This document shows positions 51,712-60,012 of a stretch of 64,000 nucleotides of DNA, one piece after another. The notes under the pieces were generated by a model. That model was not told the origin of the DNA, ran no database searches, and was given only the letters and a program-made list of their open reading frames with translations. The position numbers were made by a program, and so were the translations under genes. The stretch is from an uncultured Dongia sp. (GTDB lineage: Bacteria > Pseudomonadota > Alphaproteobacteria > Dongiales > Dongiaceae), in contig NZ_CAKZGO010000023.1 of assembly GCF_936916975.1 (NCBI RefSeq), forward strand, positions 62,001 through 126,000. Reading direction: 5' to 3'. Position 1 is the stretch's first letter. Every line of letters begins with the position of its first letter.

Positions 51712-52338
51712 ATGACAGCTTTGCCGCAGTGGCCGGAAAACACTGAAAGAGCAACTCTTCGTGAATGTATCGGTCCGGAAAGGCAGGCGACGGAACGCTT
51801 GATTAGAAATCGATTCCGGAAATCGTTTGGCGCCGATCTCCATACCTTGATGCCGCGATTATTCACGATGACCGACAACTCTGGTGAACTGGTTTGTGCA
51901 TTTGGCCTACGGGAGGCCGCCAAGGAACCGCTCTATATGGAGCAGTATCTTGATCATCCGGTCGAGGATGTAATCGCGAAGATCTCTCAAAGGCGCGTTG
52001 CGCGATCGCATGTCATTGAAGTTGGCAATTTGGTGGCGATGCCCGGCAATGCGCGGTCGATGATCGTCACCTTGACGCGCTATCTCTACCACGCCGATTT
52101 CCAGTGGGTGGTGTTCACCGGTGTGGCGGCCGTGCGTGCCGCATTCTTCCGGCTTGGCCTGCAGCCCGTCACATTGGCAGCGGCAGTGCCAGATCGGCTC
52201 GATCCCGCGGATCTTGCGAAATGGGGTGATTATTTTGCTGCCGCACCACAAGTCATGGCCGGTGATATCCGCAACGGCTACCGCATGCTGGAAGCGGCGA
52301 CCCAGGCCGCCCCGGTTTCGTGGCGGCAAGGATGTTGA
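51712..52338 (+). CDS. Thermostable hemolysin (delta-VPH) family protein, GNAT-like
   Basis: A 208-residue protein of the thermostable-hemolysin family, whose fold is GNAT/autoinducer-synthase-like. Segments LIRNRFRKSFGADLHTLMPRLF (cut), EPLYMEQYLDHPVEDVI, VARSHVIEVGNLVAMPGNAR and FTGVAAVRAAFFRLGLQP are characteristic. The name comes from a Vibrio haemolysin assay; the actual reaction is unknown, and the fold suggests acyl transfer. It is the first gene of a five-gene operon with an AMP-ligase, a diiron-oxidase-like protein and an SDR, a combination consistent with building an acylated small molecule. Overlaps the ligase gene by seven bases. Confidence 0.85.
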   Translation: MTALPQWPENTERATLRECIGPERQATERLIRNRFRKSFGADLHTLMPRLFTMTDNSGELVCAFGLREAAKEPLYMEQYLDHPVEDVIAKISQRRVARSHVIEVGNLVAMPGNARSMIVTLTRYLYHADFQWVVFTGVAAVRAAFFRLGLQPVTLAAAVPDRLDPADLAKWGDYFAAAPQVMAGDIRNGYRMLEAATQAAPVSWRQGC

Positions 52339-53894
52339 AATTGTCGAACGCGCTGAAGAGCCTCTCCCATTGGGCAGAGTTGCGGCCGGACGACATTGCC
52401 GTTCGTACCGAGGCGGGTGCGATCGATTATCGCTCATTGCAGCAGATGGTGGCAGATGCCGCCATCGTTCTAACAGCGATGCCATCGCGGCGATGTGCGG
52501 TTCTCTTGGACAATGGACTGGCCTGGATCGTGGCGGATCTCGCGTTGCGGCAGGTCGGGTGCGTCGCCGTGCCCATTCCCTCCTATTTCACCGAAGCACA
52601 AACCGATCATGTGCTGGGGCGTGCGGGCGTTGATCTTATCATCACGGATGCGCCGGAACGGTTGAGTGCGGATTGCCGCGCCACCTTATGGCAATCGCAG
52701 CACACGTTGGGCGCACATGCCGAGTTGCGGCGGGCACATTTATTCCAGCTTCGGCAATACGTTGTGGGGGCGCAGCCACCCTTGCCAACCGGGGCGCGCA
52801 AGCTGACATTTACATCTGGCACGACCGGGCAACCGAAAGGCGTCTGCCTCAGCGACGCCACTATCGATCAGGTAGCGCACTCGTTGCTCGTTGCAACGGA
52901 AGGAAGTGCGCAGGATCGGCATCTCAGTCTGCTGCCCTATCCGGCCCTGCTTGAAAACATCGCGGGTATCGACGTGTCGCTCATGGCAGGCGCTGAGATA
53001 AATGCCCTGCCGCTCGCCTCATTGGGGTTTACCGGCTCGTCGGGACTGGCGCCGCAACAGTTGGTGGCGGCTCTCGACCGATATCGGCCGACGAGCATTG
53101 TGACCGTGCCGCAGTTTCTGCAGGTGCTCGTCGCCATGGCACACAGGGCCGGTTGGCGGCCGGACTATCTGCGGCACGTCGCCGTCGGCGGTGCCGCCCT
53201 GCCGGAAGGTGCGGTGCAACGGGCGCGCGATCTGGGCTTGCCGGTCTTCGAAGGTTACGGTCTGTCGGAGTGCGGTTCTGTGGTGACTTTGAATACGCGG
53301 ACCTACAACCGGCCCGGAAGTGTCGGGCGCGTCCTGCCTCACTGCACCCTGACCTTGGCTGAGGATGGCGAGGTGATGGTGGCGGGGCCAAATGCTGTCG
53401 GCTATCTCGAGGCCGATGGCAAGGTGTCCATGCTGCCGGCCGGACCCGTTGCAACGGGTGATATCGGCCGCCTCGATGCCGATGGCTATCTTTATCTGCT
53501 AGGCCGCAAGAAGAACATGTTCATCACAGCGTTCGGCCGCAATGTGGCGCCGGATTGGGTCGAATGCGAACTGAGCGCCATGCCGACCATTGCCCAGGCG
53601 ATCGTGTTCGGCGAGGCGCGGCCGTGGAATGCGGCAGTCATTGTGCCGCGCCCTGAGATCCTGGCCCAAGGGACAGCCGTCTGGAGAGAGAGGGTGGCTG
53701 TCGACATCGACCAGGTCAACGCGCGGCTGCCGGACTATGCACGTGTCCGGCACTGGCTGGTTGCCGACCAGCCCTTTCTGCCTGCCAACGGCCTGCTGAC
53801 CTGGAACGGTCGTCTACGCCGCGAGCAGATCGCCGTCATCTACCAGGAGCGCCTGGATCGCTTGTACCAAGAGGAACTTTCCGATGTTTCATGA
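52332..53894 (+). CDS. AMP-binding acyl/aryl ligase-like protein, catalytic Lys replaced
   Basis: A 520-residue ANL-superfamily adenylating enzyme. ATP loop LTFTSGTTGQPKGV (158-171), adenine motif EGYGLSECG, and GDIGRLDADGYLYLLGRKKNMFITAFGRNV (cut) with the A8 hinge Asp/Arg are present. The C-terminal A10 motif, normally with a GK, reads TWNGRLRRE, with Arg 494 where the adenylation Lys should be. So carboxylate activation may be weak or a different chemistry is used. ATG 52332 overlaps the hemolysin-family stop; GTG 52320 is possible. Overlaps the next gene by 11 bases. Confidence 0.9.
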   Translation: MLKLSNALKSLSHWAELRPDDIAVRTEAGAIDYRSLQQMVADAAIVLTAMPSRRCAVLLDNGLAWIVADLALRQVGCVAVPIPSYFTEAQTDHVLGRAGVDLIITDAPERLSADCRATLWQSQHTLGAHAELRRAHLFQLRQYVVGAQPPLPTGARKLTFTSGTTGQPKGVCLSDATIDQVAHSLLVATEGSAQDRHLSLLPYPALLENIAGIDVSLMAGAEINALPLASLGFTGSSGLAPQQLVAALDRYRPTSIVTVPQFLQVLVAMAHRAGWRPDYLRHVAVGGAALPEGAVQRARDLGLPVFEGYGLSECGSVVTLNTRTYNRPGSVGRVLPHCTLTLAEDGEVMVAGPNAVGYLEADGKVSMLPAGPVATGDIGRLDADGYLYLLGRKKNMFITAFGRNVAPDWVECELSAMPTIAQAIVFGEARPWNAAVIVPRPEILAQGTAVWRERVAVDIDQVNARLPDYARVRHWLVADQPFLPANGLLTWNGRLRREQIAVIYQERLDRLYQEELSDVS

Positions 53895-54537
53895 AGAATT
53901 GATCGCCAGGACAGAAATCGCCCGGCAATCCCTGTTCAGTGTCCCCCTCATTCAGAATGCCCTGCGCGGCAACGTGACACGTGCAAACTATCTCGAGTTC
54001 CTGGCACAGGCTTATCACCATGTGCGCCATACGGTGCCGCTGCTGATGAGCTGTGGCGCGCGCCTGTCGGATGATTTGGGCTGGCTGCGCACGGCGATCG
54101 TTGCCTACATCGACGAGGAAGCCGGGCATGAGGAATGGATTCTAGCCGACATCGATCATGCCGGCGGGGATGCCGCTGCGGTGCGGCGCAGTGCCCCCAG
54201 CCACGCAACGGAAGTCATGGTGTCCTACGCCTATGACGGGATCCAGCGCCGAAACCCCGTGGTCTTCTTCGGCATGGCTCATGTCCTGGAGGGGACCAGT
54301 GTGCAGCTGGCAAGCCTGGCCGCCGAGACCCTGCGCGAAGCGCTTGACCTGCCTGAACGGGCTTTCACCTATCTGACGTCTCACGGCACGCTCGACATCG
54401 AACATACGAAAGTGTTTGCCGATTTGGTCAACCGGTTTGATCGGCGTGAAGACCAGGAAGCCGTCATCCATGCCGCAAACGTCTTCTATCGGCTCTACGC
54501 GGATGTCTTTCGGGGCATCGAGCGGGCCGCGGCATGA
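53884..54537 (+). CDS. Heme-oxygenase-like diiron oxidase candidate
   Basis: A 217-residue all-helical protein of the TenA/PqqC/HDO fold. The set of metal ligands of HDO enzymes such as UndA is complete: E79 and H82 (ExxH in DEEAGHEEW), E136 (HVLEGTS), then H167, D171 and H174 (HxxxDxxH in HGTLDIEH). This favours an O2-using diiron oxidase or desaturase/decarboxylase over TenA thiaminase. Substrate unknown; it may act on the product of the ligase upstream. Coupled by overlap with both neighbours (four bases to the SDR). Confidence 0.85.
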   Translation: MFHEELIARTEIARQSLFSVPLIQNALRGNVTRANYLEFLAQAYHHVRHTVPLLMSCGARLSDDLGWLRTAIVAYIDEEAGHEEWILADIDHAGGDAAAVRRSAPSHATEVMVSYAYDGIQRRNPVVFFGMAHVLEGTSVQLASLAAETLREALDLPERAFTYLTSHGTLDIEHTKVFADLVNRFDRREDQEAVIHAANVFYRLYADVFRGIERAAA

Positions 54538-55364
54538 TGGACCGGACGCATGTCCTCATCACCGGTGCCACGGGCGGAATCGGGGCGGCGGTATCGCGTC
54601 AGCTGGCGACGCTAGGCTGCCATCTCACGCTGATTGCTCGGGATGCCGGACGGTTGTCGGCCCTGGCGGATGAGGTGCGCGCAAAGGGCGGGATGGTGAC
54701 CGAAATGGCGATCTCCCTGGATGGTGGGACTGATTTCGACACGTTGGTCCGGCGCGCATCGCAGTGTAATGGACCGGTCGATATCCTGATCAACAACGCC
54801 GCGGTGAACTGGTTTGGGCATTTTGGCAGCATGCCAGACCAGGATATTGCGGCGCTTGTCGAGACGAACATTCTGGTCCCGATCCGCATGACGCAGGCCG
54901 TCCTTGCCAGCATACAACGCAATCGTCGGGGCATTGTCGTCAACATCGGCTCGGTCTTTGGCAGCATCGGCTTTGCTGGCTTTCCAGTGTATAGCGCCTG
55001 CAAATTCGCGGTCCGCGGTTTTTCCGAAGCATTGCGGCGCGAACTGCGCGGCAGCGGCATCAAGGTCGTCTATGTGGCGCCTCGCTATACCCGAACGGCT
55101 TTCAACGAAGGTGCCGTCGAGCGCATGGCGCAGGCGACCGGCATGGCAATGGATGCGCCGGAAAGCGTCGCGCGGCGCATCGTAGACGCGATCATTTCGC
55201 AGCGCTCCGAGACGATCATCGGCTGGCCTGAACGCCTGTTCGCCAAATTGAATGCCCTGATGCCGCGCCTGGTCGATCGCGGTCTCATCGGCAAGAGCCG
55301 ACAGATTCTGACCCATGCGCCCGGCAATGCGGCCGAGCAATTACCTCAAGAGGAGAAACAGTAA
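54534..55364 (+). CDS. Short-chain dehydrogenase/reductase
   Basis: A 276-residue classical SDR with TGATGGIG (10-17), INNAA (86-90) and the catalytic triad S140, Y153 and K157 (VYSACKFAV). Arg in the second strand end (LIARDAGRL) suggests NADP. The C-terminus WPERLFAKLNALMPRLVDRGLIGK is amphipathic and could touch the membrane, as in fatty-acyl or ketone-reducing SDRs. Two adjacent ATGs; either may be used. One base separates it from the next gene's start. Confidence 0.9.
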   Translation: MMDRTHVLITGATGGIGAAVSRQLATLGCHLTLIARDAGRLSALADEVRAKGGMVTEMAISLDGGTDFDTLVRRASQCNGPVDILINNAAVNWFGHFGSMPDQDIAALVETNILVPIRMTQAVLASIQRNRRGIVVNIGSVFGSIGFAGFPVYSACKFAVRGFSEALRRELRGSGIKVVYVAPRYTRTAFNEGAVERMAQATGMAMDAPESVARRIVDAIISQRSETIIGWPERLFAKLNALMPRLVDRGLIGKSRQILTHAPGNAAEQLPQEEKQ

Positions 55365-55365
55365 G

Positions 55366-56016
55366 ATGACGATTCGTACACTCATGCAGCGCGTAGCGCT
55401 CATTGTTCCACTTTTGTCGGCGGCGAGCGCAGCATTCGCGGGGGAGGATCCGGCCGCCTTGCTTCTCGATCTGCAGCACAAATGGGCGACGGCAAATTAC
55501 CAAGTGCCGGAGAAGGGGCGTGAAGATGCCCTCAAGGCGCTGGTGCCGGTCGCCGAGGACGCGGTCAGGCAATATCCGCAATCGGCGCCGCTGCTGGCCT
55601 GGCGCGGGATCATTCTCAGTACCTATGCGGGTGCCAAGGGTGGGTTGGGTGCGCTCGACCTCGCCAAGCAGGCGTTGAAGTCGCTCGAGGCTGCGGCCAA
55701 GATCGACGAAAAGGCACTGGGTGGCGGCATCGATACCTCGATCGGCGCACTCTACTACAAGGTGCCCGGCTGGCCGCTCGGTTTTGGCGATGACGACAAG
55801 GCCGGTGAATATCTCGCCAAGGGCCTTGCTCTCAACCCGACCGGTATCGATGAGAACTATTTCTACGCCGACTATCTGATCGAGCAGGACGAGAAGGACA
55901 AAGCCAAGCTATACCTGCAGCAGGCCCTGGCCGCCGCCCCGCGACCGGCACGCCCCGATGCCGACGCTGGCCGCCGCCAGGATATCGCTATCGCTATTGC
56001 AAGACTCGCTGAGTAA
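55366..56016 (+). CDS. Small exported helical-repeat protein (TPR-like)
   Basis: A 216-residue protein with a signal peptide (1-25, ending AFA) and helical repeats: AVRQYPQSAPLLAWRGIILS, AKQALKSLEAAAKIDEKALGG, GALYYKVPGWPLGFGDDDKAGEYL (cut), and ENYFYADYLIEQDEKDKAKLYLQQAL (cut). The GWPLGFGDDDKA segment is a distinctive loop of a family that regularly accompanies thermostable-hemolysin operons. Periplasmic role unknown, perhaps product handling. ATG 55366 behind AGAGGAG. It is the last gene before attachment copy 3. Confidence 0.8.
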   Translation: MTIRTLMQRVALIVPLLSAASAAFAGEDPAALLLDLQHKWATANYQVPEKGREDALKALVPVAEDAVRQYPQSAPLLAWRGIILSTYAGAKGGLGALDLAKQALKSLEAAAKIDEKALGGGIDTSIGALYYKVPGWPLGFGDDDKAGEYLAKGLALNPTGIDENYFYADYLIEQDEKDKAKLYLQQALAAAPRPARPDADAGRRQDIAIAIARLAE

Positions 56017-56108
56017 AGGGCCCCGCAGTGCGAGCGGATAATGGCTCGACCGCGTAGCCTCCTCAGATTGTGGCGCGTCGCCGGACCGCGGGCTATCTGA
56101 CGCTGTTC

Positions 56109-56155
56109 GGACACTTTAGATGAAGAAAGGGCGGGTTCCGGCCAGACTAACGGCG
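56109..56155 (+). repeat. Element-end sequence, copy 2
   Basis: The 45 bases 56109-56153 correspond to 29971-30015 at 33 of 45 positions. It directly precedes attachment copy 3. No gene crosses it. Confidence 0.6.
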
Positions 56156-56202
56156 AATCATAATCCCTTGGTCGGCGGTTCAAATCCGTCCGGTGCTGCC
56201 AC
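56156..56202 (+). repeat. Attachment-site copy 3 (diverged)
   Basis: Bases 56156-56197 are identical to the tRNA 3' part; after that GCTGCCA replaces GCTACCA. Without the 5' half of the tRNA it cannot be a functional gene. It marks the right end of the proposed 26-kb island. Confidence 0.82.
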
Positions 56203-56238
56203 TTTCTTCCCCGCAAGGCCTTTGAGAGTCCGGCGGCG

Positions 56239-57615
56239 TCACGCTGCCGTAGTTGGTGCCGGCCAAATGTGCAGGCGCACCGGTTCGACGCGGCCACGCA
56301 AAGTCGTCGGGCCAAGATCGGTGAAAGCCGGTAGATCCGGGATCGCGTCGCGCGCGGCGGAGAGGCAGGCGTCGGAGACCGCGATCCGGCAATCATGCTC
56401 TCGCGTCAGGCGCTCGATCCGCGCCGCCACATTGGCGGCATCACCGACCACGGTGAATTCCAGGCGCTGATCGCTGCCGACATTGCCGACCACAGCGGGG
56501 CCGTAATGGAGACCGATGCCGAGGCGGACGGAAAAGGCGCCGCGCCGGGCCCGCTTGTCGCACCAGCGATCCATCTCGCGCTGCAGATCGAGAGCACAGG
56601 CAAGAGCACGTTGTGCTGCCATCTCGCCAGTGCCATTGCCACTCTCCAGCGCGCCGAATGTCGCCATGAAGCCATCGCCGAGATACTTGTCGAGCGTGCC
56701 GCCATGACGGAAAACGATTGCGGTCGTGCGAGCCTGGAAACTGCGCAGCAGGGTGACCACCCGTTCCGGCTCCAGCTTTTCCACCAGCGTGGTGAACTGC
56801 CATATGTCGGCAAAGAGCACGGCAACGTGGCGTATTGCCGGCGCGCCGAATGTATTGGAGGTGCCAGCCAGCATGGCATCGGCGACATCGGGCGAGACAT
56901 AACGACTGAGGTCCGCCCGGGCCACCTCGGCGCGCGTCTGGCGCAGCAACATGTTACGCGACCGCGCTACCGCCGCTGCCAGCAATCCGGTGGCGATAGC
57001 TGTAAGGACATTCTGCGTCAGCAATGACGAAATGCCGACATAGCGAGGGTCGAGCACAATGGCCAGTACCTCGGCCGCCGTCAGATCGGCACCCGTGTCG
57101 GTGACGCGCACAGTATCGGGCAGGTTGTAGAGAAGAAGGACGCCGGTCGACCAGACCACGATGATGCACAACCCGGTCCAGATGACGTTGCTGGGCCGGT
57201 AGGATAGCGCGGCGCCGATCAGCAGCAGATTGAGATAGAGAAACTCGACGAAGCGAATCCGCATCTGCACCGGCCAATCGAAGGCGATATTGTCGGGCGG
57301 CTGCATGATGATGACCGCGCTGATCAGCACGACGTCGAGGAAGATGAAGACCAGTCGGACCATGTCCGCATAGCGCCAGCGCCGCAGCATATGCGGGACG
57401 AGGCCGAGCAGGAAAAACGCCGCGACGAAGCTAAGGTAATAGAAGGTACGTGGCCCCTGGACCACGAAGGGCAGCCAGATGGCCACGAGAATGACGGCGA
57501 CGGTTCGGGCCTTGAACGCAAAGGCGAGGCCGGCCTGTTCCTCGGCGCCAATGGCAGCGATCAGGCGTGCGTCGCCTCGCTGACCGAAGAATTTCCCCTT
57601 GCCCCAAAACCCCAT
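56239..57615 (-). CDS. Membrane-bound class III adenylate cyclase
   Basis: A 458-residue protein. The N-terminal half has about six membrane helices (FYYLSFVAAFFLLGLVP and similar), and the C-terminal cyclase domain starts near 280. Metal Asp residues are in VLFADIWQFTTL and KYLGDGFMATFG, the Lys before LGDG specifies ATP over GTP, and NVAARIE holds the transition-state Asn/Arg. It makes cAMP from ATP in response to a membrane signal. I chose ATG 57615; the upstream 45 residues are not conserved-looking. It is convergent with the island end and divergent from the RNA methyltransferase. Confidence 0.9.
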   Translation of the reverse strand: MGFWGKGKFFGQRGDARLIAAIGAEEQAGLAFAFKARTVAVILVAIWLPFVVQGPRTFYYLSFVAAFFLLGLVPHMLRRWRYADMVRLVFIFLDVVLISAVIIMQPPDNIAFDWPVQMRIRFVEFLYLNLLLIGAALSYRPSNVIWTGLCIIVVWSTGVLLLYNLPDTVRVTDTGADLTAAEVLAIVLDPRYVGISSLLTQNVLTAIATGLLAAAVARSRNMLLRQTRAEVARADLSRYVSPDVADAMLAGTSNTFGAPAIRHVAVLFADIWQFTTLVEKLEPERVVTLLRSFQARTTAIVFRHGGTLDKYLGDGFMATFGALESGNGTGEMAAQRALACALDLQREMDRWCDKRARRGAFSVRLGIGLHYGPAVVGNVGSDQRLEFTVVGDAANVAARIERLTREHDCRIAVSDACLSAARDAIPDLPAFTDLGPTTLRGRVEPVRLHIWPAPTTAA

Positions 57616-57816
57616 GCCGCCACCAGAACCACCATTGTAAGCGACATAAATAGGTAGCCGGACTCTCTCCCGCAATGCTGGGGCGGGATATAGCGCCGCT
57701 GTTTGGGCGTGAATTGTCTTGGAAATGGCAGGATGCCAAGGAAAGCACACCGGATGCGGGTGAATCTGCCCAAGAAAGCGGTCGAAGTTGGTGAGTCAGG
57801 GCGGTATATAGTCAGC

Positions 57817-58932
57817 ATGAATACAGATAGCGATTTTGAGATTTTCCTGGTGGCCTCACCGGGCTTTGAATCCGTGCTGTGCGCGGAGGCGCAGGCCAAC
57901 GGATTCAGGGAGGCAAAACCGGTTACCGGTGGTGTGACGGTCAAGGGCGGCTGGCCGGACGTGTGGCGCGCGAATTTGAAGCTGCGGGGTGCCAGCAGCG
58001 TGTTCGCACGCATCGCGACATTCCCCGTCTTTCATCTGGCGCAGCTCGACAAGCGGGCGCGCAAACTGGCCTGGGGGCAATTCCTGCGCAAGGACGTTCC
58101 GTTCCGCGTGGAAGCGTCCTGCAAACACTCTAAAATCTACCACTCAGGGGCTGTGGTACAGCGGGTCGAAACAGCCGTCGTGGAAACGCTCGGCGCGCCG
58201 GTTTCTCCGGAGGCTGAAATCTGTCTCAAGGTGCGCATCGACGACGATCTTTGCACCATCAGCATAGATACCTCCGGTGACTCGCTGCACAAGCGTGGGC
58301 ACAAAGAAGCCGTCAACAAGGCGCCGATGCGCGAGACGCTGGCAGCTCTCTTCCTGCGCCAGTGCGGATATAGCGGTACCGAACCGGTTCTTGATCCCAT
58401 GTGCGGGTCCGGCACCTTCGTCATCGAAGCCGCGGAAATTGCGGCTGGCCTCGATCCCGGCAGGTCGCGGCAGTTCGCGTTCGAGAAACTCGCGAGCTTC
58501 GACGCCGCGGCCTGGCAGACTCTGCGCAACACTGGCGCCGGCACCAAATCAGACCTGCGTTTTTATGGCTGCGACCGCGATGCGGGGGCCATCGAGATGA
58601 GCCGCGCCAATGCAGCCCGCGCGGGCGTCACGGAGGCGACGTCGTTCAGGCAATGCGCCATCGGCGGGTTGACCGCGCCAAGTGGGCCGCCCGGCCTGGT
58701 CATCGTCAATCCACCCTATGGCACACGCCTTGGTGACAAGAAGCGCCTGTACCAATTGTACGGCGCGCTCGGCCAAACTCTGCGCGCGCGCTTCAGTGGA
58801 TGGCGTGTAGCTCTTGTGACGAGTGAAATGTCGCTTGCCGCAGCCTGCCGCCTGCCATTCGCGCCGCCATCCGGCCCGGTATCGCATGGTGGACAGCGGG
58901 TGACGTTGTTCTTGACCGGGCCATTGCCGTGA
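57817..58932 (+). CDS. THUMP-domain class I SAM-dependent RNA methyltransferase (RlmL N-terminal-like)
   Basis: A 371-residue RNA methyltransferase of the RlmL/YcbY N-domain family, which methylates guanine N2 in 23S rRNA (m2G2445 in E. coli). N-terminal ferredoxin-like/THUMP domain (1-150, FLVASPGFESVLCAEA), then the Rossmann domain with DPMCGSGTFVIEAAEIA and the catalytic NPPYGTRLG motif. E. coli RlmL has a second methyltransferase half that is missing here, as in most alphaproteobacteria. ATG 57817 chosen because the upstream 38 residues are not family-like. Confidence 0.9.
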   Translation: MNTDSDFEIFLVASPGFESVLCAEAQANGFREAKPVTGGVTVKGGWPDVWRANLKLRGASSVFARIATFPVFHLAQLDKRARKLAWGQFLRKDVPFRVEASCKHSKIYHSGAVVQRVETAVVETLGAPVSPEAEICLKVRIDDDLCTISIDTSGDSLHKRGHKEAVNKAPMRETLAALFLRQCGYSGTEPVLDPMCGSGTFVIEAAEIAAGLDPGRSRQFAFEKLASFDAAAWQTLRNTGAGTKSDLRFYGCDRDAGAIEMSRANAARAGVTEATSFRQCAIGGLTAPSGPPGLVIVNPPYGTRLGDKKRLYQLYGALGQTLRARFSGWRVALVTSEMSLAAACRLPFAPPSGPVSHGGQRVTLFLTGPLP

Positions 58933-58958
58933 CTGCGCCTCAAGAATAGTTAACAGAA

Positions 58959-58975
58959 TATTGTTGACAATCTTC
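58959..58975. promoter_or_regulatory. Shared GntR-like operator, copy 1
   Basis: TATTGTTGACAATCTTC, with inverted repeat ATTGT-TG-ACAAT. The same 17 bases recur at 60810-60826. It also contains TTGACA, so it may be the -35 of the promoter. Confidence 0.6.
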
Positions 58976-59020
58976 AAGTATGGCTGGAATCTACGCCTCT
59001 GTTCTTGAGGAGATGGCGTG

Positions 59021-60001
59021 ATGACAGACCCCGTTGAGGGCAGGGGAGATGGCAGGACCATGCCGGTTCTGACATCCCATAAGTCATTGATGGAAGGCTT
59101 TTCCTACCGTCGCATCAAGACCCGAGGGGCCGAGATCAATGTCGCGATCGGCGGTAGCGGCCCGCCGCTTCTGCTGCTCCATGGCAATCCGCTGACCCAT
59201 GTCAGTTGGCACCGTATTGCGCCGACCCTGGCCAAGTCCTTTACCGTGGTGGCACCCGACCTGCGCGGCTATGGCGACAGCTCCAAACCTGATGGCGGGC
59301 CGGATCATGCCGCCTATACCTTCCGTGCCATGGGCGAGGACGCCTTCGAGATCATGAGCGAGCTGGGCTTCGACCAGTTTGGCTTAGGCGGACATGACCG
59401 CGGTGCCCGGGTTGGCTTTCGCATGGCGCTCGATCACCCGGAGCGGATCACCCGTTTTTGCGCACTCGACATCATCCCGACCTATCATTTGCTGACCAAT
59501 GTCACGCTGGGTTGGGGCCTGGAGAGCTATCACTGGTTCTTCATGGCGCAGAAGGCGCCGTTCCCGGAAAAGCTGATTTGCGCCGATCTCGACTATTACA
59601 TCCAGTACAAGCTCAACAAGAAGGGCGTCGGCCTGCAGATCTTCACGCCGGAAGCGATCAAGGAATATGCCCGCTGTACGACGCCCGAACAGATCCATGC
59701 GGTGTGCGAAGACTACCGCGCCACGGTGACGCTGGACCTCGCCATGGACGCGGCGGATTTCGGCACGAAGAAGATCCAGTGTCCGACATTGGTGCTGTGG
59801 GGCAGCAACAGCCATGTCGGCCGGCATCTGACGCCGATCGCGGCCTGGTCACCCTGGGCGCCGGATCTGCGTGGCTGGGCCATTCCCACGGGCCACTATC
59901 CGGCGGAGCATCGGCCCGACCTGGTTTACGAAAGCTTCTGGTCGTTCTTCGGCGGTGGAGAGCCGACGCCATATGCCGAACCGCTCGATAAGGCCATTTA
60001 G
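59021..60001 (+). CDS. Haloacetate (fluoroacetate) dehalogenase-like alpha/beta hydrolase
   Basis: A 326-residue alpha/beta hydrolase in the fluoroacetate dehalogenase family. Nucleophile D126 in GGHDRGAR with R127 and R130 for carboxylate binding, H171-W172 (ESYHWFF) and Y232 (EDYRA) for halide binding, and catalytic H292 (TGHYPAEHRP) all match the known enzyme, including the 45-residue distance from nucleophile to His-Trp. It likely hydrolyses a 2-halo acid or similar, but many such proteins act on other esters or epoxides. ATG 59021 sits eight bases after TTGAGGAG. The SDR follows after 11 bases. Confidence 0.88.
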   Translation: MTDPVEGRGDGRTMPVLTSHKSLMEGFSYRRIKTRGAEINVAIGGSGPPLLLLHGNPLTHVSWHRIAPTLAKSFTVVAPDLRGYGDSSKPDGGPDHAAYTFRAMGEDAFEIMSELGFDQFGLGGHDRGARVGFRMALDHPERITRFCALDIIPTYHLLTNVTLGWGLESYHWFFMAQKAPFPEKLICADLDYYIQYKLNKKGVGLQIFTPEAIKEYARCTTPEQIHAVCEDYRATVTLDLAMDAADFGTKKIQCPTLVLWGSNSHVGRHLTPIAAWSPWAPDLRGWAIPTGHYPAEHRPDLVYESFWSFFGGGEPTPYAEPLDKAI

Positions 60002-60012
60002 AGGGGTTTTCC

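Larger units (their letters stand above)
30018..56202 (+). mobile_element. 26-kb genomic island between attachment copies 2 and 3
   Basis: Flanked by tRNA-derived repeats at 30018-30064 and 56156-56202. The cargo is catabolic operons, two ABC importers and a small biosynthetic-looking operon; gene fragments at 38840-39004 and 51126-51218 mark internal patchwork. There is no integrase, transposase or plasmid gene, so the island is probably immobile now. The third repeat has diverged more than the second, which fits an older insertion pushed away from the tRNA by the newer small element. Confidence 0.5.

Noticed and set aside
28021-56202. Prophage or conjugative element
   Set aside because: No capsid, portal, terminase, relaxase, type IV secretion or integrase gene is seen; only the attachment repeats support mobility.
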